64,000 nucleotides of DNA from CAZJJK01 sp964546285. GTDB lineage: Bacteria; Spirochaetota; Spirochaetia; Treponematales; Breznakiellaceae. Positions 16,198 to 25,434 of the stretch are shown here, in pieces. How positions within the stretch are numbered: position 1 is the first letter of the stretch; each line of letters starts with the position of its first letter. The stretch is from the NCBI GenBank assembly GCA_964546285.1, contig CAZJJK010000002.1:1-64000 (forward strand), read 5' to 3'. The notes under the pieces were generated by a model that saw nothing but the letters and a program-made list of their open reading frames with translations, ran no database searches and was not told where the DNA came from. The position numbers and the translations under genes are program-made.

Positions 16198-17847
16198 ATG
16201 GCGAAACAGTTAATGTTCAATGAAGAAAGTCGGCGCAAGTTACTCTCAGGCGTGGAGCAGATTTCGAAGGCCGTCAAGGTCACGCTAGGACCTAAGGGTC
16301 GCAACGTCCTGCTGGATAAAAAATTCGGCGCCCCGACCGTTACCAAGGATGGCGTTTCCGTCGCGAAGGAGATCGAACTGGCCGATCCTTTTGAGAACAT
16401 GGGCGCTCAGCTCCTCAAGGAAGTCGCCACCAAAACCAATGATGTAGCCGGCGATGGGACAACCACCGCTACCGTTTTGGCCTACTCCCTTGTTAAGGAA
16501 GGGCTTAAATCCGTCGCCGCCGGGATGACCCCCATAGAGCTCAAACGCGGTATCGACAAAGCGGTGGAAATCGCCGTTGATGAAATTAAGAAAAACTCCA
16601 AGGAAATCAAAGATAAGGAAGAGATTTCCGATGTAGCGTCCGTTTCCGCCAATAATGATATGGAGATCGGTACCACTATAGCCGACGCTATGGAAAAAGT
16701 AGGTAAAGATGGCGTTATCACGGTAGAGGAATCCAAAACCATGGATACCTCCATCGACTTTGTGGAAGGTATGCAGTTTGACCGCGGATATATATCCGCC
16801 TATTTCGTCACCGACCGCGATACCATGCAGGCTGTTTTTGAGGATGCGTACATCCTTATCCATGACAAGAAAATATCCAGCATGAAAGACCTGCTTCCCC
16901 TCTTGGAAAAGGTCGCCCAAACCGGCAAGGCTCTGCTTATCATCGCTGAGGATGTGGATGGCGAGGCCCTGTCCACCCTGGTTGTTAACAATCTCCGAGG
17001 CACCCTGCACACCTGTGCCGTGAAGGCGCCAGGCTTCGGCGACCGCCGCAAAGCTATGCTGGAAGATATCGCCATCCTGACCGGCGGTGAAGTCATTTCC
17101 GAGGAACTCGGTCTGAAGCTGGAAAATACGGACCTGTCACAGCTCGGCAAGGCCAAGACCGTTAAGGTCGATAAGGACAACACCACGCTGATCAATGGCG
17201 CGGGCAAGGCTAAAGACATTCAGGACCGCATCGCGCAAATCAAGGCGCAGATAGAGGAAACCAGCTCAGATTACGACCGCGAAAAACTCCAGGAGCGCTT
17301 GGCCAAGCTGGCTGGCGGAGTCGCCGTCATCAATGTCGGCGCCGCGACCGAAGTGGAGTTGAAAGAGAAGAAGCACCGGGTAGAGGACGCTCTGTCCGCC
17401 ACCCGCGCCGCGATTGAGGAAGGCATTGTCCCCGGCGGCGGTTTAGCTTTGATTCAAGCCGAGGTAGCCCTGGAAAAAGCCGACCTAAGCAAGCTGACCG
17501 ACGACGAAAAAGTCGGCTTTAAGATTGTGAAGCGCGCCCTTGAGGAGCCCATCCGCCAGATCGCGGAGAACTCCGGCGTGGATGGCTCTATCATCGCCGA
17601 TAAAGCCAAAAACGAGAAGAAAGGCATCGGTTTTGACGCGGCCAAGATGGAATGGGTGGACATGGTGAAAGCTGGCATCATCGATCCGGCTAAGGTTACC
17701 CGCTCCGCCTTACAGAATGCCGCTTCCATAGCCGGCTTGCTGCTAACCACCGAATGCGCCATCACCGATATCCCCGAAAAGAAAGAAGCCGCTCCGATGG
17801 GTGGCGGCATGGGTGGTATGGGCGGCATGGGTGGCATGGACTACTAA
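16198..17847 (+). CDS. groL: 60 kDa chaperonin GroEL
   Basis: 549 residues, full length. ATP-driven folding chamber for newly made or stressed proteins in the cytoplasm. Hallmarks: TLGPKGRNVLLDKKFG, the GDGTTTATVLA nucleotide loop, the apical LLPLLEKVAQTGKALLII region, and a C-terminal Gly-Gly-Met tail as in most bacterial GroELs. AGAGGAG at 16181-16187 precedes the ATG. No groES is adjacent on either side, an arrangement shared with Treponema pallidum, where groES and groEL are apart. Base use is more G+C-rich and regular than in the neighbours, as expected of a highly expressed gene. It ends at a strong terminator. Confidence 0.98.
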   Translation: MAKQLMFNEESRRKLLSGVEQISKAVKVTLGPKGRNVLLDKKFGAPTVTKDGVSVAKEIELADPFENMGAQLLKEVATKTNDVAGDGTTTATVLAYSLVKEGLKSVAAGMTPIELKRGIDKAVEIAVDEIKKNSKEIKDKEEISDVASVSANNDMEIGTTIADAMEKVGKDGVITVEESKTMDTSIDFVEGMQFDRGYISAYFVTDRDTMQAVFEDAYILIHDKKISSMKDLLPLLEKVAQTGKALLIIAEDVDGEALSTLVVNNLRGTLHTCAVKAPGFGDRRKAMLEDIAILTGGEVISEELGLKLENTDLSQLGKAKTVKVDKDNTTLINGAGKAKDIQDRIAQIKAQIEETSSDYDREKLQERLAKLAGGVAVINVGAATEVELKEKKHRVEDALSATRAAIEEGIVPGGGLALIQAEVALEKADLSKLTDDEKVGFKIVKRALEEPIRQIAENSGVDGSIIADKAKNEKKGIGFDAAKMEWVDMVKAGIIDPAKVTRSALQNAASIAGLLLTTECAITDIPEKKEAAPMGGGMGGMGGMGGMDY

Positions 17848-17897
17848 GCCGAACGCTTTTCACTGTCATGATGAGCTTTCTGAAAAAGCTCCTTTAT

Positions 17898-17927
17898 AAA
17901 AGGCCGCCGCCAGGCGGCCTTTTTTTC
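17898..17927 (+). terminator. Intrinsic terminator of groEL
   Basis: Stem of 11 bp (17898-17908 with 17913-17923, core AGGCCGCC/GGCGGCCT), 4-base loop, and a run of T through 17926. Confidence 0.9.
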
Positions 17928-17995
17928 GCTCCGCGCGTTTAAACGCGGCTCGCTTGGTGGACTTTCATTTCAGTATACGCTACAAAGAATACGCT

Positions 17996-20569
17996 ATGTT
18001 CGGATTCATAAGCGGCTTATTGGCGGCTTTTAGACAACGACCCCGTCCGTCATCGCCGGATGAGGTAATAGAAGAACACTGGAGCGCTAAATTTGGTAAG
18101 GAGCGGGAAACCCGCTTTAGAGCCGAAACGAGAGCCAGCTATCAAACGCTTATAGGACCGGACGGTTTAGACCTTAGCCTTCGTCAGGGAAACATCATGG
18201 CGTGGGCGGAAAATCCCATATTCCGCTACCGCGATCTTCATATCGATATTGAATTCCGTCAAAATATAAGCGGTCGTTATCAGGCGGCGGGCTTTCTCTT
18301 TCGCTATAGCGATGAAGGATCATATTATTCAGCCCTAGTCTCCACTAAGGGCTATTTCCGTTGCGACACGGTTTTCAATGGCACACCGATAACGCTCGTT
18401 CCATGGACGGAAATAGCAAAGTCAAACAAACCCGGACTAAACCGCTTAAGGATCATCGTTTCCGGTGAGCGTTTCGTCTTTGTCGTTAATGACGCATGGA
18501 CCGCGGAAGTGACGGACGGGACCCTCTCCATGGGGAAAACGGCCTTCGCGTTAGCCGATTACCAGAACGAAAGCGGCGCGACGGCTCGCTTGGAACGTTG
18601 CCGCATTGAATCAAGGCCGGCTGAAGTGGAAGCCGCTTATTATAGATGGAATAAATACATCCCTGTAGACCCCTCCGCGCGGATAAAGCTGGCCGCTTCG
18701 TTTCACGCGCTGGGGCAGGCGCTTCCGGCCCTTAGCCAAATCAAAAAAGCGTGGAAAGAGCTTGAGGCTTCCAAGCAAGAAAGGAGCCAGGCTTCTTTTA
18801 TCATGGCCGCGGAATGCGCTTTGGCACTGAGTCTGCTCACAGAGGCTGAAGAATATCTTGACCGTTGCGTTGAGGCGGACAATGAATCCGCGCAGGCGGA
18901 GCGCGCGCTCTGCCTTAAGGCGCGTATGCTCTACGATGCCGGCCGCTTTATTGAGCTTCGCGACCATACCAAGGAAGCCGCGTCTTGGTTCCCAAACAAC
19001 GTGGAATTACTTACCCTTTCTGGGCATGCTCTTGTTAATCTTGGGCAAGCGCGAGAAGCGGCCAAAGCCTATAGAGAAGCCGCTTCACTATCGCCAGACG
19101 ACGCTTACGCCGCGCAAAATTTAGCGTCCGCTGAGGAAGAACTGGGAAACGCGGATGCCGCCGTGGAAGCTTATATAAGAGCTGGCAACGCCTTTTTAAA
19201 AGCCGAAAGCTATGAAGCCTTGAATTTAGTCCTGCAAAAGGGACGCGGCCTAAAAGCTGATGAACCCAGATTTCTCGCGTTAGAAGGCAAATTAGCCTTC
19301 GCGCTTGAGCATTACGATGAGGCCGATAAGCTTCTACGCGGCGCCGATAAGGATGACGCCGCCGTTCCCTTCTTAAGAGGCTTGATAAGACAAAAAAAAG
19401 GACACTGGTCAGCCGCCTTGCCGTTTTTTGATCGCGCGGTAGCGATGAATAACGAATACGCGCCTTTCTTATTCCGCGCGGCGGAAACGCGTTTTCTGCT
19501 TTCAGGGAGCGCCTCCAAACGCTGCCATGAGGAACTGGAAGCCGCCCTGCTTTTATCTCCAGACGATCCTTGGGCACTTAATCTAGCGGCTCAAATCGCG
19601 ATCGCCGAAGGCGATCTTAGCGTCGCTTCCCGCCGCGCCGCGGCCGCTTATAGGCTAGCCCCAAACGAAATGGCGGTTAAGGCGAATTTGGCTGAATTAA
19701 AATTTCTTGAAGGCAAAGCGGATGAGGCGCTTAAGTTACTAGGCTGGGCGGAAACCCACAAAATAAACGCTCAAAAGACCGGGCAAGGCGGCGGTCTATT
19801 AGAAAATGAAGCGGGAAACATCTTAGTTCGGCTTGGCCGCTTTGAGGAGGCGGAACTAGCCTACGCCACAGCGCTTAAAGCTGACCCTTCGCGTCCTGAT
19901 TATCTTAATAATCGAGCTTCCGTTCTACTGGAATTAGGCCGCTATGGCGAAGCGGATGTTTGCCTAGCCAAAGCGTTTGAGCTGGAGCCTACGCCACGAA
20001 CCACGGAATTGATCGCTTATGTGGCGCTGAAAAAAGGAGAATTCGCCAGAGCTGAGGCGGCGTATCAACATGGCTTAACGAAGGCCCCAGATGAGCTCGC
20101 TTTACTGAAAGGCCTTTCATGGCTCTATCTGCTTATGTCACGCTGGGACAACGCGCTGGAAATAATTGAACGGAGCGAAAGGCTTGTTCAAAACAATAAC
20201 GCGAAAGACGATGAAATAGCTGAATTGCGCCATAAACTGGAAGAAGCCACGACCCGTATAGTACGCTGCGCCGAATGCGGTAGACAATGGCGTGTGGAAA
20301 AAGACCCGGCGCCAATCGGCAGACTGCGTTTGATTGGCGAACTGCCTGATGAGCTACCAGCTGGTACTTGCCCCAGCTGTGGAAATAGCTTCTGTGTCGC
20401 CTGCGGACGTAAAGCGGTAAAAAATGAGCGTCTCCATTGCCCAAAATGCGGGGGACCTCTGAAATTAAGCGATGAAGGCATAAAGAAACTATTAGCACAA
20501 TGGTCAGCTAGTCAAAACGCCGCCGCCCCGGAAGGCTCAACAAGCGGGGCGGCGGCTAAAAACCGATAA
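17996..20569 (+). CDS. LamG-like / TPR / double zinc-ribbon protein
   Basis: 857 residues from ATG 17996; an in-frame TTG at 17954 lacks a ribosome site. No ordinary signal peptide, though residues 1-12 are hydrophobic. Residues of about 45-205 form a strand-rich domain resembling laminin-G or concanavalin-type sandwiches (FRYRDLHIDIEF, AAGFLFRYSDEGSYY). About 215-740 is a long array of tetratricopeptide repeats (GHALVNLGQAREAAKAYREA and similar), typical of protein-docking scaffolds. The C-terminus has four Cys pairs, C758/C761, C792/C795, C800/C803 and C815/C818, enough for two zinc ribbons. Such a combination is unusual. It stands alone after groEL. Function unknown; an assembly scaffold is the best guess. 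Confidence 0.75.
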   Translation: MFGFISGLLAAFRQRPRPSSPDEVIEEHWSAKFGKERETRFRAETRASYQTLIGPDGLDLSLRQGNIMAWAENPIFRYRDLHIDIEFRQNISGRYQAAGFLFRYSDEGSYYSALVSTKGYFRCDTVFNGTPITLVPWTEIAKSNKPGLNRLRIIVSGERFVFVVNDAWTAEVTDGTLSMGKTAFALADYQNESGATARLERCRIESRPAEVEAAYYRWNKYIPVDPSARIKLAASFHALGQALPALSQIKKAWKELEASKQERSQASFIMAAECALALSLLTEAEEYLDRCVEADNESAQAERALCLKARMLYDAGRFIELRDHTKEAASWFPNNVELLTLSGHALVNLGQAREAAKAYREAASLSPDDAYAAQNLASAEEELGNADAAVEAYIRAGNAFLKAESYEALNLVLQKGRGLKADEPRFLALEGKLAFALEHYDEADKLLRGADKDDAAVPFLRGLIRQKKGHWSAALPFFDRAVAMNNEYAPFLFRAAETRFLLSGSASKRCHEELEAALLLSPDDPWALNLAAQIAIAEGDLSVASRRAAAAYRLAPNEMAVKANLAELKFLEGKADEALKLLGWAETHKINAQKTGQGGGLLENEAGNILVRLGRFEEAELAYATALKADPSRPDYLNNRASVLLELGRYGEADVCLAKAFELEPTPRTTELIAYVALKKGEFARAEAAYQHGLTKAPDELALLKGLSWLYLLMSRWDNALEIIERSERLVQNNNAKDDEIAELRHKLEEATTRIVRCAECGRQWRVEKDPAPIGRLRLIGELPDELPAGTCPSCGNSFCVACGRKAVKNERLHCPKCGGPLKLSDEGIKKLLAQWSASQNAAAPEGSTSGAAAKNR
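20519..20556 (+). repeat. GC-rich hairpin inside the 3' end of the TPR gene
   Basis: Perfect 12-bp stem (20519-20530 with 20545-20556) and a 14-base loop, within the last coding codons, which encode alanine runs. Followed by TAAAAACC; only an A-run, so not a normal terminator on the plus strand. Confidence 0.5.
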
Positions 20570-20643
20570 GCTATACCATCTCGAAGACGGACGGCTAACT
20601 ATTCTCGGTATCTAACATATCACGCTTATAACGCCCGCACTCG

Positions 20644-20675
20644 TTAACAATGTTAAGTAATAGTAAAATTTAACA
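20644..20675. promoter_or_regulatory. TTAAC repeats before the two-component operon
   Basis: TTAAC-AAT-GTTAA (20644-20656) is a palindrome, and a further TTAACA lies at 20670-20675. Repeats of this kind are bound by OmpR/PhoP-type regulators, and one is encoded downstream, so autoregulation is plausible. Inference only. Confidence 0.3.
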
Positions 20676-20749
20676 AGCTTATGTAAAAGTGTGACACCGT
20701 AAGCGTGAAAGACAGGACAAGCTTTGATAGAGATAGTAGAATTACTATC

Positions 20750-22558
20750 ATGCGCTTTATTAGACGCTATTGGGCGCCATTACTGGCGCTTGGCCTTATT
20801 CCCTTATTGATCACGCTTGCGGTTTTGCAACTGATTTGGATCAGCGAGATCGGGGAAAAAGAGCGTTTCCGCTTAACACAGGGCCTCTTAGCGGCCGCGG
20901 GACAATTATCAAGCGCTTTTCAGAATGAAATCGGTATACTTCCCATGGTTTTTCAGCTGGAAGACGATGAAATTGACAGAGCTTTAGCTTCCGGCGATTG
21001 GAGTGATTTTAAGGAACGCTGGGACTTCTGGAGAAATTACGCTTTGGACCCAACGCTAGTCGGTGGTATTCGTATCTATCATGAAGCCGTACCAGAGAAA
21101 AAAGCCACAGTCTGGTTATGGGACGGCAAAATATTCGCCGAGGATATCCAGTTTTCCCATACGGCATTGTTTACGGAAATCGTTGAATCCAAACGGAAAA
21201 CAGGTATTAGCGCGGAGCCGATGGAGCTAAACGCCGATGAGGAAGCGTATATCATAAGCCTTTCTCCTCTCAGCCCTTATTGGCTTATCATCGGTATTAA
21301 TCGTTTAGCGTTGACGGAAAGCTTTATTCCCCTTTTAGCCGAGCGCTATCTATATGGCAAAGCGGACTATATTTTTCGCATTGTTGATCGCTTCACCGGA
21401 AGTTTGATATACGCTTCCGATAAGGTTTCAGACGCGATATTCACCTCACCCGATCTGAGCTACGCTCTCTTAAACTCCGATTTTCGCCTGGCGAATCATG
21501 GAATAGAGCGTTTATCAGATGACGGTATGAAAACCATGGAAGACCCCAATCTTGGCCCCGCGTTTGGGATACTCCGAGCTAGGCGACAAGCCTTTTCCGA
21601 GGTTTCGGATACAGATAAACGCACGGAGCTCTATTTAGCTCCCGCGCCGCCGCCAGAATACTCTCATGCCAGATGGGTTTTAGAAGCTGTCCACCGCAAG
21701 GGTTCTCTCGCCGACGCTGTCCAGTCAATCAAAACCAGAAGCGCCGCGATCAGTTCCGGAATACTCGCGGTTTTAGGCGCGGCCTTAATCTTTCTCGCGT
21801 ACAGCACACGAAGAAAACAAGAATTAGCCGAACGCCAATCCGAATTTATAGCGTCTGTTACACACGAGCTAAAAACGCCGCTCGCGGTCATACGCTCCGC
21901 CGCCGACAATCTAGCCGATGGAGTAGTGAGCGACCAAGAAAAAACCGCTCAGTACGGCGGTATGATTCGCGGCGAAAGCGGCCGTTTAAGCGATATGATA
22001 GACCGTTTATTAGCGTATGCCCGAATCGGCGACAGCAGAGCGATAAACGCCTCTTCTATCGAATTGGATAAGCTGTGCGAACGTGTCCTAGAGCAAGAGA
22101 AAGAAGCTCTCCGCGCGGCGAGTTTCAGAACCGAAATACAACTAAAGCCTAATATTATTATCCATGGGGATAAAACCGCCTTAGAATTGGCGATCCATAA
22201 CTTAATCATAAACGCTCTAAAACACGCGAGAGCCGGCGCTTTTTTAGGCGTTAGTCTCCGAGCTAAAAACGCACCCAAACACGCGAGGTTTTTCGTTTTC
22301 AAACGCCGCGGGGAAGCGGTGCTATCCATTCGCGACCGAGGCCCTGGTATTCCTAAAAACGAACGCCGCTTAATTTTTGAAGCCTTTTATAGAGGGCAGC
22401 GGGCTAGAACCAAGCAAACCCCAGGCAGCGGTTTGGGGCTCAACATAGTAAAACGGATCATCCAAGCCCATGGCGGCTCCATAAAACTAGAGTCGCAGGG
22501 CGAGCTAGGCACAGCCTTTGTAATCCACTTACCAATGGAAAATAGCCATGTCCAATAA
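20750..22558 (+). CDS. Membrane sensor histidine kinase
   Basis: 602 residues from ATG 20750; a GTG at 20705 would add 15 polar residues. TM1 at about 9-31, an extracytoplasmic sensing region of about 300 residues with no recognised ligand motif, and TM2 near 331-350. HisKA follows with SVTHELKTPLAV (H372 phosphoacceptor), then HATPase with N-box HNLIINALKH, DRGPGIP at 529-535 and GSGLGLNIVK, all intact. It should autophosphorylate and pass phosphate to the regulator whose gene overlaps its end by 11 bases. The stimulus is unknown. TAGAAT at 20737-20742 lies seven bases before the ATG and no Shine-Dalgarno is seen, so it may be leaderless. Confidence 0.9.
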   Translation: MRFIRRYWAPLLALGLIPLLITLAVLQLIWISEIGEKERFRLTQGLLAAAGQLSSAFQNEIGILPMVFQLEDDEIDRALASGDWSDFKERWDFWRNYALDPTLVGGIRIYHEAVPEKKATVWLWDGKIFAEDIQFSHTALFTEIVESKRKTGISAEPMELNADEEAYIISLSPLSPYWLIIGINRLALTESFIPLLAERYLYGKADYIFRIVDRFTGSLIYASDKVSDAIFTSPDLSYALLNSDFRLANHGIERLSDDGMKTMEDPNLGPAFGILRARRQAFSEVSDTDKRTELYLAPAPPPEYSHARWVLEAVHRKGSLADAVQSIKTRSAAISSGILAVLGAALIFLAYSTRRKQELAERQSEFIASVTHELKTPLAVIRSAADNLADGVVSDQEKTAQYGGMIRGESGRLSDMIDRLLAYARIGDSRAINASSIELDKLCERVLEQEKEALRAASFRTEIQLKPNIIIHGDKTALELAIHNLIINALKHARAGAFLGVSLRAKNAPKHARFFVFKRRGEAVLSIRDRGPGIPKNERRLIFEAFYRGQRARTKQTPGSGLGLNIVKRIIQAHGGSIKLESQGELGTAFVIHLPMENSHVQ

Positions 22559-23291
22559 GCGTTCCATACTGCTTATTGAGGATGAAATGGGCCTCGTCGT
22601 GACCCTTCGCGATCGATTAGAAGCCGAAGGCTATATATTGCGCTCAACGAGCGACGGTTTATCCGGTTTTGAGCTGGCGAAAGACAAAGACCTTGAACTT
22701 ATCATATTGGACGTTATGTTACCCCATAAAAACGGTTTCGATATTTGTCGGGACCTTCGAGCGGCCGGGATAAAAACACCCATCCTTATGTTAACCGCCA
22801 GAGGCCAGATTATTGACCGAGTGCTCGGTCTAAAACTCGGCGCCGACGATTATCTGTGCAAACCCTTCGATATGTCCGAACTTTTGGCCAGGGTAGAAGC
22901 GCTACTACGACGCGCTGAATCCACCAGCGAACCCAAGATCGGCGACGAGAAAAAAGCGAATCAAACAGCTTGGGATAGGGCGGTGGAACGCGGCCGGGTA
23001 GCTTATGAGGGCTTCACCGCCGATTTCGCCAGGGGCCTTATTGAAAGGAACGGAGAAAGTTTCACCCTATCGGGTCAGGAGTACAAGCTGCTCGCCTATA
23101 TGGCCGAGCATCCAGACGAAATCGTCTCCCGCGATAAATTGCTGGACGCTGTATGGGAATACGGCAGCGAGACGACAACGCGCACGATTGACGTCCATAT
23201 AGCGTGGCTTAGAAAAAAAATAGGCGACAGCGACCCCACCCCGCGCCATATCCGCACCGTTCGCGGTTTAGGATACCGTTTTATTCCCTGA
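22548..23291 (+). CDS. OmpR/PhoB-family response regulator
   Basis: 247 residues. Receiver domain 5-120 with acidic pair E11-D12, acceptor D55, T83 and K105 all present. A 40-residue polar linker (about 122-160) is longer than usual. The winged-helix DNA-binding domain (about 160-247) ends with the typical TIDVHIAWLRKKIG and IRTVRGLGYRF. It is the partner of the upstream kinase (11-base overlap). TTAAC repeats upstream of the operon could be its site. Targets unknown; the next two secreted-protein genes are near but have their own leader. Confidence 0.93.
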   Translation: MSNKRSILLIEDEMGLVVTLRDRLEAEGYILRSTSDGLSGFELAKDKDLELIILDVMLPHKNGFDICRDLRAAGIKTPILMLTARGQIIDRVLGLKLGADDYLCKPFDMSELLARVEALLRRAESTSEPKIGDEKKANQTAWDRAVERGRVAYEGFTADFARGLIERNGESFTLSGQEYKLLAYMAEHPDEIVSRDKLLDAVWEYGSETTTRTIDVHIAWLRKKIGDSDPTPRHIRTVRGLGYRFIP

Positions 23292-23449
23292 CGGTGAAAT
23301 GCCTTATTTCTTTTAGCGCCAAACAGTGACATAAACATCGAATAGCCAAACCCTATTACCTTTTTCATCCATCGAAATAAGTAAGAAAATAAGCTTTATA
23401 TATTGACTTATCACTTTTTTTTTAAACTATTTTTAAGGAGTCCATTATT

Positions 23450-23992
23450 ATGAAGAAAACATTTTTTATCGTTCTTATTTCATACCTATTTATTTCTCCT
23501 CTTTTTTCATGGGGAATTTGGGATGAGCCCGAAGAACCTGAGGAACTTCAGCAAGCTACGTCTTGGACACTTAGCGGTAGTGGACAGAGTATAGGGAACT
23601 ACTATATTGCCCAAAGCAATAATAATACATCATATAATGAAACAACTTATTTAGATTATTCCGTAAGTAGATCATCAGCGTCATCCGTATCGATAGATTT
23701 TAATACAGGTTTTACTGGTGATTTACCTTATATCAGGTGTGATTTAGAAGTACAGACTGGGATCAGCCACACAAGTGGATATTCGCAAACATGGGAATGG
23801 CATGAACCAATACCGCCTAGGCGGAAGGGTTATTTATTCGTGAGATGGCGATACACAGAGTTCTCCGTATTCGGGGATGTCATAGGTACTATAAAAAGAG
23901 CCGATTCGCCTGATTCGTTTTACAGCAATTATCCCTTATGGACACAGGATAATGAAACCGGGGTAAGCGTATCCTCTTTCCCCGGATTTTAG
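23450..23992 (+). CDS. Unrecognised small secreted protein
   Basis: 180 residues, not recognised. A clear export signal (1-20, MKKTFFIVLISYLFISPLFS) is followed by an acidic patch (DEPEEPEELQ), then a Ser/Thr/Asn/Tyr-rich strand-like domain with few charged residues and a GYLFVRWRY segment near 128. It resembles extracellular beta-sandwich proteins in composition. AAGGAG at 23435-23440 fits the ATG at 23450. The gene is visibly richer in A+T, with many AAT, TCA and TAT codons, than its neighbours, which suggests acquisition or weak expression. TTGACT at 23403-23408 may be part of its promoter. No Cys in the mature protein. Confidence 0.65.
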   Translation: MKKTFFIVLISYLFISPLFSWGIWDEPEEPEELQQATSWTLSGSGQSIGNYYIAQSNNNTSYNETTYLDYSVSRSSASSVSIDFNTGFTGDLPYIRCDLEVQTGISHTSGYSQTWEWHEPIPPRRKGYLFVRWRYTEFSVFGDVIGTIKRADSPDSFYSNYPLWTQDNETGVSVSSFPGF

Positions 23993-24140
23993 CTTATCTC
24001 TGTAAATAACTAAGATACGGAACTATAGTTAGGCTATTATATGGAGAGTTGGATAATTAAGAAGGTTACAAAAAAATCAGAAGATATTTTGTGACCATGA
24101 TCGCCTAAAGGGTCCCAAAGATTTGGAGGTTATATAGACC

Positions 24141-25376
24141 ATGAAAAAAGTACCAATACTAATACTTTGTTTTTTTGGTATCGTTTTTCAAATGTCCGCT
24201 TTAGCGGAAACAAAGTTTTCATTATTAGGGGTCGCGACGGAACATCCTTTCGCGGCGACGCTTGATTCCGTCTATACGGCTTTCTTCGCTAAAGCGCAAA
24301 ATGAACTGTCTCACGAAAGCTCCACTATAAAGCTTCCTGTTGAAATTGACGCACAAATGGATAACACCTATAAATTATCAGGAAAATTCGGAATAAGCCT
24401 TTCCGCCTTAGACCTTTATAGCTCAATAAAGCTTACTCCGCTTGAGGAACGTATTGATAGCGTAAACCGTTCCCTCGCCGTTGAGGACTTAGTTCAGTCA
24501 AGAATAATAGACTATATCTATATGCTGATGTTCATTGAACGGCATCAGAAGCTTTCGGAATTGATCAAAGGTTTGACTTCGCGCGAGCTGACCTGGGACC
24601 GCGCGGATGATAGGACCTATTTGATGGTGGAACGAGAATGGGTGGTCGAACTCGCGGCCCAAGAGCGGGACCTTCTGGAGAATGAACTCTTGTCAGCGCA
24701 AAGAGGCCTACCATTAAATTCCGATGCCGTCGCTGTCTCCGGTTTTTCTGAAGAACCGAGCATAATTATGGGTCATATCATTCATTACGTGGAAAATAAA
24801 TATCTCATATGGAGCGATTCTAAAGACCCAACGGTGGTTTTCGGGCTTCGCCAAATTAGAGAGGAACTATTAGATGAAAGACACGAAGTGGAGAAGACTC
24901 AGCGTAGCTTATCATACATTCCAAACCTTACGCTTGCCATAAACGGGAAAACCGATATATTGAAAACGAGTGACCTGGAGTTCGGCTATAACGGAGGCTT
25001 ATCTTTAAACATAGGCCCGATGGCTCTTGGTTTTTCCATATCGGATAAAATCCAGAGTTCACCAAATCCGTCTTGGGCTATCAATTTTTCTTATCATAAT
25101 CCTGTCTTCAGCTTAAAACCCCAGGCGGAGTCGCAGACAGTCAGCTCCGACCGCGTCGTTCTCCCAAGACATGAGGAATTGCTCTTCGATTTGGCCATAA
25201 ACAGAGAACAATTGGAAGTCGCAGCCATGCGAGCCGATTACTATTCAGATCTAGCGCGAAATCAAGACCTTACAGCTGAGGAACTCAGGCAATATAAGGA
25301 AGCCCTGGATTTCCACAGTTACGCTAAGGCTCAACTATGGTGCGCGGCGACGCGCCTCGTTTTTTGGTTCGACTAA
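24141..25376 (+). CDS. Unrecognised secreted protein with coiled-coil and strand-rich parts
   Basis: 411 residues, not recognised. Signal peptide 1-22 (MKKVPILILCFFGIVFQMSA, then LA|E). About 95-205 is long amphipathic helix (EERIDSVNRSLAVEDLVQ onward), 240-260 is helical again, and about 265-330 has alternating strands (LTLAINGK, LEFGYNGGLSLNIG) before a further helix to the end. The helix-strand-helix order recalls outer-membrane efflux (TolC-like) proteins, with which it could share a fold, but no family signature is certain. GGAGG at 24125-24129 lies 11 bases upstream. It follows the small secreted gene after 148 bases on the same strand; the pair may work together. Confidence 0.6.
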   Translation: MKKVPILILCFFGIVFQMSALAETKFSLLGVATEHPFAATLDSVYTAFFAKAQNELSHESSTIKLPVEIDAQMDNTYKLSGKFGISLSALDLYSSIKLTPLEERIDSVNRSLAVEDLVQSRIIDYIYMLMFIERHQKLSELIKGLTSRELTWDRADDRTYLMVEREWVVELAAQERDLLENELLSAQRGLPLNSDAVAVSGFSEEPSIIMGHIIHYVENKYLIWSDSKDPTVVFGLRQIREELLDERHEVEKTQRSLSYIPNLTLAINGKTDILKTSDLEFGYNGGLSLNIGPMALGFSISDKIQSSPNPSWAINFSYHNPVFSLKPQAESQTVSSDRVVLPRHEELLFDLAINREQLEVAAMRADYYSDLARNQDLTAEELRQYKEALDFHSYAKAQLWCAATRLVFWFD

Positions 25377-25390
25377 TTCTCTAAAAATCT

Positions 25391-25434
25391 AGCCCCGTCA
25401 ATTTCTTTTAGTTCAGTCAGAAGACGGCGGGGCT
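25391..25434. repeat. Inverted repeat between convergent genes
   Basis: AGCCCCG (25391-25397) and CGGGGCT (25428-25434), 30-base loop. It overlaps the last codons of aat. Possibly a shared weak terminator; there is no good T-tract. Confidence 0.3.

Noticed and set aside
16285..17010. Long minus-strand open frame of 241 codons opposite groEL
   Set aside because: It is antisense to a highly conserved chaperonin with strong codon bias, which opens the opposite frame. No ribosome site or promoter was seen.
17954..17995. TTG start that would extend the TPR protein by 14 residues
   Set aside because: No Shine-Dalgarno before it, and the extension has no family support.
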